DNA of 64,000 nt from Nocardiopsis metallicus. GTDB taxonomy: Bacteria; Actinomycetota; Actinomycetes; Streptosporangiales; Streptosporangiaceae. Location of the stretch: assembly GCF_014201115.1 (NCBI RefSeq), contig NZ_JACHDO010000001.1, forward strand, positions 2,046,001 to 2,110,000, given 5' to 3'. The notes beneath the pieces are model-generated. The model was not told the origin of the DNA. It ran no database searches and saw nothing but the letters and a program-made list of their open reading frames with translations. Numbering within the stretch: the stretch's first letter is position 1; every line of letters begins with the position of its first letter. This document shows, piece by piece, positions 1 to 9,040 of the stretch. The position numbers were made by a program, and so were the translations under genes.

Positions 1-143
1 CGTTCATGGTGCTGGCCCTGGACGGGCTCGGGGAGCGCACGGGTTCGTTCGCCCCCGAGGACTGGGCCGAGCCGGAGGCGTTCTACACCGCCCTGGAGCG
101 CGTGGGCACCCCGCGCTCGGAGATCGTGGAGTCGGTGCGCTAG
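1..143 (+). CDS. 3' end of an unidentified protein
   Basis: An open frame enters from the left edge (codons starting at base 3) and stops at a TAG at 141-143, giving the last 46 residues of a protein. The tail is acidic and helical (GLGERTGSFAPEDWAEP, then a short stretch ending ESVR). Codon use is typical of the window, so it is probably real. I do not recognise the family from this fragment. It converges on the TetR gene at 243-926, and a strong hairpin lies between them. Confidence 0.6.
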   Translation, partial: FMVLALDGLGERTGSFAPEDWAEPEAFYTALERVGTPRSEIVESVR

Positions 144-167
144 GGACGCCGGTCGCGCGAAACGGAT

Positions 168-204
168 CGGGCCCCGCGACGCTCAACGAGTATCGCGGGG
201 CCCG
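168..204. terminator. Bidirectional terminator hairpin
   Basis: A perfect 12-bp inverted repeat (CGGGCCCCGCGA at 168-179, its complement at 193-204) with a 13-nt loop lies between two convergent genes. It has no U-tract, which is common in high-GC actinobacteria. Confidence 0.7.
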
Positions 205-242
205 GCCCGTACGTCGCCCCGGCGCCGACGGGCGGGCGCCGG

Positions 243-926
243 TCAGGCCGCGGGCGGGGCGTAGGTCTCCAGGTAGGCGGTGACGGCGCGCCGCGCCTCG
301 ACCATCGTGGTGTCGTCCCCGTCCGGGCTGTCACGGAAGGCGATGTCGAAGAGGCGGCTGCCGATCTCGAAGGCCAGCTCCAGGGCGAGCTTCGGGGTGT
401 CCTCCCGGAGGAGCCCGTGCTCGACCAGGAAGCGCCAGAGCCGTTCGGCCTGGGCCCGGTCGAATTCCAGGACCAGCTGGTCGAGGGTGGTGTGCCGCCC
501 GGCGAACCACAGCACGGTGCAGCTCGGGTGGCGGCGGAAGTAGTCCCGGAGCAGGCCGATGAAGGCGTCGACGGCCGCGGACAACGTACTCACGCCGGAG
601 GCCTCCATCGACGCGCCGATGAGCGTGTCGAGTTCGCCCACGTGGTAGCGCAGGAGTTCGGCGTCGACCCGGTAGCGGTCGGCGAAGTAGTGGTATACGG
701 AGGCGGTCGGGATGCCCGCCCGCTCGCCGATCGCCTTGAGGGTGGCGGCCTCGTAGCCCTGTTCGCCGAGCAGCTCCTCGGCCGCCTCCAGGATGGCGCG
801 TCTGCGCTGCACCCCTCGGCGCTGTACCACCGGGCGGCTCGGCTCCTGGGTCGTCGGATGTTTCTCGAACACGATTCGGGATCGTACCAGCACCGGGCCC
901 GGCTCCCCCTTTCCCCCGCTTCCCAT
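243..926 (-). CDS. TetR family transcriptional regulator
   Basis: This 227-residue TetR-type repressor has an N-terminal helix-turn-helix at about residues 45-90 (RRRAILEAAEELL, then TLKAIGERAGIPTASVYHYF) and a divergent all-helical ligand domain. The ATG at 926 was chosen because GGAGGA precedes it by about 5 nt; longer open frame upstream runs through the operator and is not used. It is divergent from the oxidase operon beginning at 1071. The large palindrome at 970-1000 between them is the obvious operator, so the protein probably represses both itself and the operon until a substrate of the pathway binds. The ligand is unknown. Confidence 0.9.
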   Translation of the reverse strand: MGSGGKGEPGPVLVRSRIVFEKHPTTQEPSRPVVQRRGVQRRRAILEAAEELLGEQGYEAATLKAIGERAGIPTASVYHYFADRYRVDAELLRYHVGELDTLIGASMEASGVSTLSAAVDAFIGLLRDYFRRHPSCTVLWFAGRHTTLDQLVLEFDRAQAERLWRFLVEHGLLREDTPKLALELAFEIGSRLFDIAFRDSPDGDDTTMVEARRAVTAYLETYAPPAA

Positions 927-969
927 GACTCCTCCGCTCCGTGGTTGACAGGCGCCGACCACCGTGCCA

Positions 970-1000
970 TAAACTCGAACTCGATTCGAGATTGAGTTTA
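970..1000. promoter_or_regulatory. TetR operator between divergent promoters
   Basis: A 31-bp dyad centred on 985 begins TAAACTCGAACTCGA and ends with its near complement; 13 of 15 half-site positions match. It is one of the few AT-rich stretches here and sits 44 bp upstream of the TetR ATG and 71 bp upstream of the oxidase ATG. Function is inferred from its position and symmetry. Confidence 0.75.
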
Positions 1001-1070
1001 CTATCCGTGGGCGGCAGGACGCCCACCGACCGCCTCGCCGCAGCGGGCGAGAGCGACAGATCGGAGAGTC

Positions 1071-2384
1071 ATGACCGACAGCTGTGACGTCGTGGTAATC
1101 GGCGCGGGCCTGGCCGGGATCACCGCGGCACGGGACCTGGGAGCGGCAGGACACTCGGTGCTCCTGCTGGAGGCGCGAGAGCGAGTCGGCGGCCGCACGC
1201 ACACCGGCGAGGCCTTCGGCCACCCGGTGGAGCTCGGCGGCAGCTACGTGCACTGGTCCCAGCCGCACGTGTGCCGCGAGCTCCAGCGCCACGGCATCCC
1301 CCTACAGGTGCCGATCGAGGCCGACACCGTGCACTGGCTGGCCGACGGCTCCGTGCGCTCCGGCAGCCAGGAGGAGTACGCCGAGATCGCCGCTCCCCTG
1401 GCAGCCCGCTACTTCGCCGACGCCCGCGACCGCTTCCCCCTCCCCCTCACCCCCGGCCTCGTCGACAACGGCGACGTGGAGAAGCAGACCCTCGGCGACC
1501 GGCTCGACGAACTGGACCTGTCCGCCCACGACCGCGACGTCCTGGACGGCATGATGGCCACGCTGGTGCACTCCTACGGCGAGCAGGGCCTGGCCCAGAT
1601 GCTGCTGTGGGCGGCCACGACCTTCGGCGACTGGGGCGCCTTCCTCGAGACCGCCGGATTCTGGCCGATCGAAGGCGGGACCACCCGGCTCGTGCAGGCC
1701 GTGCTCGGCGAGTCCAAGGCCGAGCTGCGCCTGTCCACCCCGGTCGCCTCGGTGGAGGACGACGGTGGCGGGGTCACCGTGACCACCCGCGCGGGCGAGC
1801 GTTTCCGGGCCGGGCACGCGGTGCTGGCGCTGCCCCTGAACACCCTGGGCGAGGTGGCGATCGCCCCTGAGCCCGCTCCCCCGGTACGTTCCCTGATCGA
1901 GCGCGGGCACCCGGTACGCACCGCCAAGGTCTGGGCCCGTGTCCGGGGTGAGATCGAGCCCTTCGGGGCCTTCGCCCCGCTCGGTTCGAACCCCGTCACC
2001 ACCGCCCGGGTGGAGCACCGGCACGAGGGCGACACGCTCGTCGTCTGCTTCGTCTCCGATCCCGCGTCGCTGGCCGCCGACGACCGCGCGGGAGTCCAGA
2101 CCGCGCTGCGGACTTTCGTCCCCGGCATCGAGGTGTTGGAGACCGCAGGCCATGACTGGGTCGGCGACCCGTTCGCCCGGGGCACGTGGGCCCACCACCG
2201 CCCCGGGGACCTGACCGGGGCGCTGCCGCTGGTGCGGGAACCCCACGGGCGGATCCACTTCGCCGGCGGCGACATCGCCCCGGTCTACGTGGGCGGGATC
2301 GAGGGCGCCCTGGAGACCGGGGCCAGAGCCGCCCGGAACATCGAGGCGGCCCTGGCCGCCACGGCTGAGGGGAGAGACCGGTGA
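1071..2384 (+). CDS. Flavin-containing amine oxidase
   Basis: This 437-residue FAD enzyme of the monoamine oxidase/polyamine oxidase family oxidises amines to imines with release of hydrogen peroxide. It shows the Rossmann GAGLAG at residues 11-16, the following E-rich strand and GGRT motif (ERVGGRTHT, about 37-45), and the C-terminal FAD signature (GRIHFAGGDIAPVYVGGIEG, about 395-415). It is cytoplasmic with no signal peptide. It is the first gene of a four-gene operon and overlaps the next gene by 4 bp (GTGA). The amine substrate cannot be told from the sequence. Confidence 0.88.
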   Translation: MTDSCDVVVIGAGLAGITAARDLGAAGHSVLLLEARERVGGRTHTGEAFGHPVELGGSYVHWSQPHVCRELQRHGIPLQVPIEADTVHWLADGSVRSGSQEEYAEIAAPLAARYFADARDRFPLPLTPGLVDNGDVEKQTLGDRLDELDLSAHDRDVLDGMMATLVHSYGEQGLAQMLLWAATTFGDWGAFLETAGFWPIEGGTTRLVQAVLGESKAELRLSTPVASVEDDGGGVTVTTRAGERFRAGHAVLALPLNTLGEVAIAPEPAPPVRSLIERGHPVRTAKVWARVRGEIEPFGAFAPLGSNPVTTARVEHRHEGDTLVVCFVSDPASLAADDRAGVQTALRTFVPGIEVLETAGHDWVGDPFARGTWAHHRPGDLTGALPLVREPHGRIHFAGGDIAPVYVGGIEGALETGARAARNIEAALAATAEGRDR

Positions 2385-3937
2385 CCGCCACACCCGCGGA
2401 CCGGGGACGGTTCGCCGACACCGACGTCGACGTCCTGATCGTCGGGGCCGGGATCTCCGGGATCGGCGCCGCCTGCCAGCTCAGGGCGCGCCGCCCGGGC
2501 ACCTCGTTCGCCGTCCTGGAGGGGCGCGCCTCGCTCGGCGGGACCTGGGACCTGTTCCGCTATCCGGGCATCCGCTCGGACTCGGACATGTCCACCTTCG
2601 GCTACGGCTTCCAGCCGTGGACGCGCCGAAGGGCGATCGCTGAGGGGCACAGCATCCTGGACTACCTGCGCCGCACCGCGCACGAGCACGGGGTGGAGCG
2701 ACACATCCGGTACGGCCACCGGGTGGTCGGAGCGGAGTTCTCCTCGGCCGAGGGGCGATGGACCGTCACCGCCCAGGTCAGCGACCCGCGGGAGCCCGGC
2801 CCGCAGGGCGCCGTCGAGTCGCGGGCGGTCACCCTCACCGCCCGCTTCCTCTTCCTGGGGACCGGCTACTACGACTACGACTCCGGATTCACCCCCGACT
2901 TCCCCGGGGCGACGGAATTCGAGGGCCGGGTGGTTCACCCCCAGCACTGGCCCGAGGACCTGGACCACACCGGAAAGCGGGTGGTGGTGATCGGCAGCGG
3001 TGCCACCGCCGTCACCCTGGTGCCGTCGATGGCACCCGAGGCCGAGCACGTCTCCATGCTGCAGCGCTCGCCGAGCTACGTCTTCTCCATGCCGTCCCGG
3101 GACCGGCTGGCCGCCGGGCTGCGGCGGCTGGTCGGCGAGCGACTCGGCCACCGCCTCATCCGGCGCCGGAACATCATATTCACCCGCGGGATCTACAAGG
3201 CCTGTCGACGCACCCCCGGCTTCATGCGCAAACTGCTCATCGCCCACGTGCGCAGACGCCTGCCCCACGGCTTCGACGTGGACACCCATTTCTCCCCCGC
3301 CTACGACCCGTGGGACCAGCGGCTGTGCGTGGTACCCGACGGCGACCTGTTCGAGGCGCTCTCCTCAGGGCGTGCCTCGGTGGTGACCGACCGGATCGCG
3401 CGCTTCACCCGGCACGGCCTGCTGCTCGAATCCGGGCGTGAACTGCCCGCCGACCTCGTCGTGACCGCGACCGGCCTCAACATGGTGCCCTTCGGCGGCA
3501 TCCGGCTGAGTGTGGACGGGCGGCAGGTGCGGCCCCGGGACACCACGGCCTTCAGGGCGATGATGCTCGACGGGGTGCCCAACCTCGTCTTCGCGCTCGG
3601 GTACACGAACCTGTCGTGGACGCTCAAGGTGGACCTGGTCTGCGAGCACTTCTGCCGGCTGCTGGACCACATGGACGCCCACGGGCACGACATCGTCCAA
3701 CCGGTACTGACCGACACCGCCATGGAACGGGTACCGCTGATGAACCTGAGCGCCGGTTACGTGCGCCGGGCGATCGGGGCGTTCCCGCGGGCTGGGACCC
3801 GGGGCCCGTGGACGGTCGAGATGGCCTACGAGAAGGACGTCCGGAGGTTGCGCGGGGGTCCGGTCGCCGACGACGCGCTGCGGTTCTCCTCGGCCCCGGC
3901 CGCCGTACCGGCCCCCCGCGCGGAGGGCCGCCGATGA
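2381..3937 (+). CDS. Flavin monooxygenase, Baeyer-Villiger type
   Basis: This 518-residue class B flavin monooxygenase has an FAD-binding GAGISG at residues 22-27, an NADPH-binding GSGATA at about 204-209, and between them the type I Baeyer-Villiger fingerprint FxGxxxHxxxWP (FEGRVVHPQHWP, about 180-191). Such enzymes insert oxygen next to ketones or aldehydes to give esters or lactones, using NADPH and O2. The GTG start overlaps the preceding stop by 4 bp, so translation is coupled. With the hydrolase downstream it suggests ketone to ester to acid plus alcohol chemistry. Confidence 0.88.
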   Translation: MTATPADRGRFADTDVDVLIVGAGISGIGAACQLRARRPGTSFAVLEGRASLGGTWDLFRYPGIRSDSDMSTFGYGFQPWTRRRAIAEGHSILDYLRRTAHEHGVERHIRYGHRVVGAEFSSAEGRWTVTAQVSDPREPGPQGAVESRAVTLTARFLFLGTGYYDYDSGFTPDFPGATEFEGRVVHPQHWPEDLDHTGKRVVVIGSGATAVTLVPSMAPEAEHVSMLQRSPSYVFSMPSRDRLAAGLRRLVGERLGHRLIRRRNIIFTRGIYKACRRTPGFMRKLLIAHVRRRLPHGFDVDTHFSPAYDPWDQRLCVVPDGDLFEALSSGRASVVTDRIARFTRHGLLLESGRELPADLVVTATGLNMVPFGGIRLSVDGRQVRPRDTTAFRAMMLDGVPNLVFALGYTNLSWTLKVDLVCEHFCRLLDHMDAHGHDIVQPVLTDTAMERVPLMNLSAGYVRRAIGAFPRAGTRGPWTVEMAYEKDVRRLRGGPVADDALRFSSAPAAVPAPRAEGRR

Positions 3938-4890
3938 AGAGGGGCGAGATCACTTTCCGGAGGAACGACGACGAATGCGCCGCCTGGCACCTGCCCGCGG
4001 TGAGCGACCGCCTCGCCACGGCGTCAGGGCGGCCGTGCGTGGTGATGGCGCACGGTTTCGGCGGTACCCGGGACGCGGGGCTCCTGCGCTACGCGGAGGG
4101 CTTCGCCGAAGCGGGGATCGACGCGTTCGTCTTCGACTACCGCGGTTTCGGGGCCTCCGGCGGCACCCCGCGCCAGGACGTGTCGGTCCGCGGACAGCGG
4201 CAGGACTACCACGCGGCCCTCGCGGCAGCCCGCGGCCTGACCGGTATCGACCCCGACCGGATCGTGCTGTGGGGGACGTCGTACTCGGGCGGACACGTAC
4301 TGGCGGTGGCGGCGCGCGACCGGGGTGTGGCGGCGGTGGTCTCGCTGACACCCGCCGTGGACGGGCTGGCCACCCTGGCGCACGTGGTGCGGCACGCGGG
4401 GTTCGGGCGGCTGCTGCGCCTGGCCGGGCACGGGCTGCGCGACGCCGCGCGCTCCCTGGCCCGGGGGCGGCCGCACCATGTGCCGATCGTGGGCCCGCCC
4501 GGGTCCAGTGCGGTCATGACCACCCCGGACGCCGAGCGGATCATCGCCTCGATGGCGGGTCCCACCTGGATCAACGCGGTGCGTGCCCGAGCCGCGTTAC
4601 GGGTGGGGCCGAACCGGCCGACGCTCTTCGCCGGGTTCGTGCGGTGTCCGCTGCTGATACAGGTGGGGACCAAGGACCTTGTCGCTCCGCCCGCGGCCGC
4701 CCGCCGGGCCGCTTCGAAGGCGGGCCGCTGGGCATATCTGCGTGAGTACCCGCTCGGCCACTTCGACGTCTACGACGGACCGTGGCAGCTGCGGGTGCTG
4801 GCCGACCAGATCGAGTTCCTCACCCGCGTCCTGACCCCGTCGAACGACCGACGGCTACCCCCCTCCGCAGAAGGAACGCTCAGCGCATGA
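3934..4890 (+). CDS. Alpha/beta hydrolase
   Basis: This 318-residue serine hydrolase has an oxyanion-side HGFGG at about residue 37, DYRGFGAS at about 69, and a nucleophile elbow GTSYSGGH at about 114-121, where the usual first Gly of GxSxG is Ser. A late Asp (GTKDLVAPP) and a His (YPLGHFDVY) could complete the triad. The ATG at 3934 overlaps the monooxygenase stop (ATGA). In this operon it is well placed to hydrolyse the ester or lactone made by the Baeyer-Villiger enzyme; that role is inferred. Confidence 0.85.
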   Translation: MKRGEITFRRNDDECAAWHLPAVSDRLATASGRPCVVMAHGFGGTRDAGLLRYAEGFAEAGIDAFVFDYRGFGASGGTPRQDVSVRGQRQDYHAALAAARGLTGIDPDRIVLWGTSYSGGHVLAVAARDRGVAAVVSLTPAVDGLATLAHVVRHAGFGRLLRLAGHGLRDAARSLARGRPHHVPIVGPPGSSAVMTTPDAERIIASMAGPTWINAVRARAALRVGPNRPTLFAGFVRCPLLIQVGTKDLVAPPAAARRAASKAGRWAYLREYPLGHFDVYDGPWQLRVLADQIEFLTRVLTPSNDRRLPPSAEGTLSA

Positions 4891-6464
4891 CCAGTACGTA
4901 CGACCACATCATCGTCGGCGCCGGATCCGCGGGCTGTGTGCTCGCGGCGCGGTTGTCCGAGGACCCCGACGTCCGGGTGGCGCTGATCGAGGCGGGCGGC
5001 CCCGACCACGCGCAGGAGATCCACGTCCCCGCCGCCTTTCCGCAGCTGTTCAAGTCCGGCCTGGACTGGGACCTGGACACCGAGCCCGAGCCGGGCATCG
5101 ACGGACGGCGCGCCTACCTGCCCCGAGGCCGGGTGTTCGGCGGTTCCAGCTCGATCAACGCGATGATCTACATCCGGGGCGACTGGGCCGACTACGACCG
5201 CTGGGCCCGGGACGGGGCCGAGGGCTGGGCCTACGCCGACGTCCTGCCGTACTTCCGGCGGGCGGAGGACAACGAGCGCGGCGAGGACCGGTTCCACGGG
5301 GTTGGCGGACCGCTGACCGTCAGCGACGGCCGGTCCGGGCACCCGCTGCCCGCGGCCTTCGTCCGGGCCGCCGAACAGGCCGGGTACCCGGCCAACGACG
5401 ACTTCAACGGCCGAACCCAGTTCGGGGTGGGCCGCTACCAGCTCACCCAGCGCGGCGGTCTGCGGTGCAGCGCTTCTGTGGCCTACCTGCACCCGGCCCT
5501 GGAACGCCCCAACCTGACCGTTTTCCCCTCGGCCACGGCCCACCGCGTGGTGATCGAGAACGGCCGGGCCGTCGGTGTGGAGATGGAACGGGACGGCACC
5601 GTCGAGATGGCGCGCGCCGAACGCGAGGTGGTCCTGAGCGCGGGCGCCTACGGGTCCCCGAAGCTGCTGATGCTGTCCGGGATCGGGCCCGCGGCCGCCC
5701 TGGCGGCCCTCGGCATCGACGTGGTGCGCGACCTTCCGGTGGGCCAGGGGCTCCAGGACCACTACATGGCGCTGCTGAACTTCCGTACCGACGTCGCGTC
5801 GCTGCTCGCGGCACCGACCCCGGAGAACGCCGCGCTGCTGCAGAACGAGGGGCGCGGACCGCTGACCTCCAACATCGGCGAGACCGGCGGGTTCTTCCGC
5901 AGCAGGGAGGACCTGGACTCCCCCGACCTGCAGTTCCACGCCGCCAACGTGCTGTTCCATCAAGAAGGGCTGGGCGCCGCGACCGAGCACGGTTTCGCCT
6001 TCGGGCCGTGTGTCCTGGCACCGACCAGCCGGGGCGCGGTGACACTGCGCTCGGCCAGGCCCGACGCCGCGCCCCGGATCACGCACAACTACCTGACCAC
6101 CCGGCAGGACCGGGACAGCCTGCTCGCCGGGATCCGGATCGCCCTGGAGATCGCCGCCCAACCAGCCCTGGCCGACCTCATCACCGGGCCGTTCGGCGAC
6201 ACGCCGACCGGGGGTTTGGACGCTGACCTCCTGGCCTGGGCACGGCGATCCGGCCAGACTCTGTACCACCCAACATCAACCTGTGCCATCGGCACGGTGG
6301 TCGACCCCCAACTGCGCGTCTTCGGCGTGGAGGGCCTGCGGGTCGTGGACGCCTCGGTGTTCCCGGCCGTGCCGCGGGGCAACACCAACGCGCCCACGAT
6401 CATGGCAGCGGAGAAGGCGGCCGACCTCGTCAAGGCGAGCGGCGGCCACACCAGGGGCGCGTGA
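4887..6464 (+). CDS. GMC family oxidoreductase (choline/alcohol dehydrogenase-like)
   Basis: This 525-residue flavoprotein of the glucose-methanol-choline family oxidises primary alcohols to aldehydes or acids. It has an N-terminal FAD motif GAGSAG at about 10-15, the GMC signature region GRVFGGSSSINAM at about 85, a catalytic His in YHPTSTCAIG at about 460, and the second active-site motif GNTNAPT at about 497. It starts at ATG 4887 with GAAGGA upstream and a 4-bp overlap with the hydrolase. As the last operon gene it could oxidise the alcohol released by the hydrolase; the substrate is unknown. Confidence 0.9.
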   Translation: MTSTYDHIIVGAGSAGCVLAARLSEDPDVRVALIEAGGPDHAQEIHVPAAFPQLFKSGLDWDLDTEPEPGIDGRRAYLPRGRVFGGSSSINAMIYIRGDWADYDRWARDGAEGWAYADVLPYFRRAEDNERGEDRFHGVGGPLTVSDGRSGHPLPAAFVRAAEQAGYPANDDFNGRTQFGVGRYQLTQRGGLRCSASVAYLHPALERPNLTVFPSATAHRVVIENGRAVGVEMERDGTVEMARAEREVVLSAGAYGSPKLLMLSGIGPAAALAALGIDVVRDLPVGQGLQDHYMALLNFRTDVASLLAAPTPENAALLQNEGRGPLTSNIGETGGFFRSREDLDSPDLQFHAANVLFHQEGLGAATEHGFAFGPCVLAPTSRGAVTLRSARPDAAPRITHNYLTTRQDRDSLLAGIRIALEIAAQPALADLITGPFGDTPTGGLDADLLAWARRSGQTLYHPTSTCAIGTVVDPQLRVFGVEGLRVVDASVFPAVPRGNTNAPTIMAAEKAADLVKASGGHTRGA

Positions 6465-6497
6465 GGAACGCTCACGCGCCCGAGGAACGGAGTAGAT

Positions 6498-7772
6498 GTG
6501 CAATCCCAGTGGCCAGGGGTCGGCTCCCTTGTGAACAAGTGGAACGCCGCCCGCAGGGCACGCGCCGAGCGCGACGCCCGGCAGGAGGCCGAGCAGCAGG
6601 GGGCCGAGGCCGAACAGGAGACCGAGGACGACGCGCGCGCCGGTGACCTGCTGCGGGTGATCAGTGACGCGGCCTGGCGCCTGCTGGTCATCGGTGTGCT
6701 GGCGGGCCTGCTGGTCTACGCGCTCACCTACCTGGCGGTGGTCACCCTCCCGATGATCATCGCGGTGTTCCTCACCGCCCTGCTGATGCCCCTGGCCAAC
6801 TGGCTTCGCCGGCCGAACCCGATCAAACGGAGCGGGTTCGGCCGCGGAACGTCGACGGTGCTCACCCTGCTGGTCGCCCTGATCGTCTACAGCGGGGCGG
6901 TCACCCTGATCGTGACCCCCGCCGTCGCCAGCTTCGACGCCCTCGTGGACAGCGTCAACCGCGCCGTCACCCAGCTCCAGACCATGGACCTGCCCTTCGG
7001 CCTGGACCCGGCGCTGCTCACCGACGCGATCAACAACGCCTGGGCCCAGGTGCAGTCCCTGATCACCGAGAACAGCAACCAGATCCTCAGCGGTGCGTGG
7101 ACAGCGACCACCGCCGTGACCCGCGTCGTACTCGGGATCGTGCTGATCATCGTCCTGACCATCTACTTCGTGCACTCGGGCGACAAGCTCATGGACTGGG
7201 TCGCCGGCCTGTTCCCGCCCCGGTCCCGCCCGACCCTGCGCCACTCCGCACAGGTGTCCTACGACGTGATGGGCAACTACATCCGGGGGGTGGCGCTGGT
7301 AGGTGTGTTCGACGCGGTGGGTATCGGCATCGTGCTGCTCATCGTCCTCGACACCAGCCTGGCCATCCCGCTGATCGTGCTGACGTTCATCGGCGCGTTC
7401 CTACCGATCATCGGGGCCTTCCTGAGCGGGCTCATCGCGGTTCTGGTCGCCCTGGTGACCGAGAACTGGATCATCGCGCTGGTCGTGCTCGCCGCGGTCA
7501 TCATCGTGCAGCAGCTGGAGAGCAACGTGTTCGCGCCGCGCATCTACGGCCGGGCGCTGGAACTGCCCTCGGCCGTGGTGCTGATCGCCCTCACCATCGG
7601 CGGCATCCTCGGCGGCATCGCCGGCCTGTTCCTGGCCACCCCGGTCGCGGCCGTGCTGGCGGCTCTGCTGCGCAACCGGCCGACCGCGCACCCGCAGTCC
7701 GGGGACGAGCACGAAGGCGCCCGGGAGGAGCCCGCCCAGGAAGGCTCAGGCAGCACCAGGGCAGGCGGCTGA
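6498..7772 (+). CDS. AI-2E family transporter (PerM-like)
   Basis: This 424-residue membrane protein has about eight transmembrane segments and the family's large central extracytoplasmic helical region (about residues 130-190). The N-terminus is a charged coiled segment rich in Arg/Ala/Glu. The first helices (LLVIGVLAGLLVYALTYLAV) and the late SNVFAPRIYGRALELPS-type loop are characteristic. The start is GTG 6498, with purine-rich sequence (GGAACGGAG) upstream, 33 bp after the GMC gene, so co-transcription is possible. Family members export small molecules, classically suggested for AI-2 or sodium; the specificity here is unknown. Confidence 0.85.
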   Translation: MQSQWPGVGSLVNKWNAARRARAERDARQEAEQQGAEAEQETEDDARAGDLLRVISDAAWRLLVIGVLAGLLVYALTYLAVVTLPMIIAVFLTALLMPLANWLRRPNPIKRSGFGRGTSTVLTLLVALIVYSGAVTLIVTPAVASFDALVDSVNRAVTQLQTMDLPFGLDPALLTDAINNAWAQVQSLITENSNQILSGAWTATTAVTRVVLGIVLIIVLTIYFVHSGDKLMDWVAGLFPPRSRPTLRHSAQVSYDVMGNYIRGVALVGVFDAVGIGIVLLIVLDTSLAIPLIVLTFIGAFLPIIGAFLSGLIAVLVALVTENWIIALVVLAAVIIVQQLESNVFAPRIYGRALELPSAVVLIALTIGGILGGIAGLFLATPVAAVLAALLRNRPTAHPQSGDEHEGAREEPAQEGSGSTRAGG

Positions 7773-7954
7773 GGCCAGGGCCCAGCAGGCGCACGGCCCC
7801 TCCCGAAAACCGGACCATCCGGATTCGTGGCGGTCACGTTCAGCGTCATCGACCACCTCCTGGTCGTACCTGTGATCGACCTTTCCTGGCCCAAGAACCA
7901 ACACTCATCACTCCCTGTCATCCTGACTGGCGAAAAGAAACGGAGAGTGATCAA

Positions 7955-8113
7955 ATGCCCTACGGACCAGCGGCCGACTCCGGAGCCACCCTGGCCGTCA
8001 CCGGCTTCGCCACCGGACACCTGTGGATCATCGCCATCGGCCTGCTTCTCACACTGGTGGGCACGGCCTGTATCCGGTTCTCCTTCCGCTCCGGGGTGGG
8101 GCCGACGCAGTAG
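7955..8113 (+). CDS. Minimal LAxTG sorting-signal protein
   Basis: This 52-residue protein starts at an ATG with a good GGAGAG site. After a short polar head it carries LAVTG, then a hydrophobic segment (LWIIAIGLLLTLVGTAC) and an Arg-containing tail (RFSFRSG). That is the layout of a C-terminal sortase sorting signal of the LAxTG type used by class E sortases, but with no signal peptide and no passenger domain. Its TAG overlaps the GTG of the glycosyltransferase pseudogene, suggesting a once-coupled pair. It may simply be a small single-pass membrane protein. Confidence 0.6.
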   Translation: MPYGPAADSGATLAVTGFATGHLWIIAIGLLLTLVGTACIRFSFRSGVGPTQ

Positions 8114-9040
8114 TGAGCCGCCAACTCGACGAACTTCCACGGGCTCGCTGTGTGCGCCCCGGAGTGGTCGCCGCTCTCGGGGCTCTGGCCCTGTGCGGCT
8201 TCCTGTCCCGGGGCCCTTCACCTCATCGTCATGATCCGCCACGGGATCGGAGCCGAAGCCAACCTGGGCATGGTCTGGTTGGCGTGCTTCGCGCTCCTGT
8301 GGTGGGTTCCCCTGGCCTGGTTCGAACGTCCCTTCCGGATCACCGCCGACCAGCGGGAGGCACTCGACCGACTGTTCGTCACCGTGCAGATCCCCGTCTA
8401 CAACGAGGACCCGCGGGTCCTGGAGATGTGTCTGCGGTCGGCACTCGAACAGAGCCGGAAGGTGGACCGGGTCAGGGTCGTCGACGACGGCTCCCACGAT
8501 CCGGACACCGGGGCGGTGGTCGACTACGCCGGAATCCGCGACGCGTTCCTGCGCAGGGCCGCCGAGGCCGGGGCCACCGCCACGTGGGACCGCACGCCCA
8601 ACCGGGGCAAGCGGTTCGCGCAGGTGCGCGTCCTCGCCGACGACGACGCGGACATCTTCGCCACGCTCGACAGCGACTCGGTCATGGACCGGCACGCCGT
8701 CCGGGAGGGTTTGGCGCCCTTCGCCGATCCCCGGGTGCGTTCCGTCGCCGGGCACGTCATCGTGCTCAACCGGGACGCCAACCTGCTGACCCGGATGACC
8801 GGTCTGCTCTACCTGCCGTTCACACGAGGGCTGCGCAGTGCGCAGTCGGTCATGCGCAGGGTCACCATCAACTCGGGAACGTTGGCCTTCTACCGGGCCC
8901 ACCTGGTCCGGAACGCCGCGGGGGTGTACGAGAACGAGAGCTTCATGGGTCGTCCCATGCAGATGAACGACGACTCCATGCTCACCTGCGGTCGGACCGC
9001 GCAGTGGGGTACCCGCGACAAGGTCGAGGTCTCCGCGTAA
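8113..9040 (+). pseudogene. Broken family 2 glycosyltransferase (hyaluronan synthase/NodC-like)
   Basis: The N-terminus reads from GTG 8113 and contains a hydrophobic segment (GVVAALGALALCGFLS). At about 8206-8216, in a C/G run, the reading frame must shift to continue into LHLIVMIRHG and a second membrane helix, then the GT-A domain: VQIPVYNEDP, VVDDGS, a DSDS metal-binding motif, and NDDSMLT. The frame then diverges from the family and stops at 9040, without the QxxRW region and the C-terminal membrane helices that processive synthases need. A one-base insertion plus 3' truncation make it non-functional, unless the first lesion is a sequencing error. Confidence 0.75.

Noticed and set aside
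243..1292. Longer version of the first TetR protein starting upstream of 926
   Set aside because: It would translate through the operator and into the divergent gene; the ATG at 926 has a good ribosome site and gives the normal family length.
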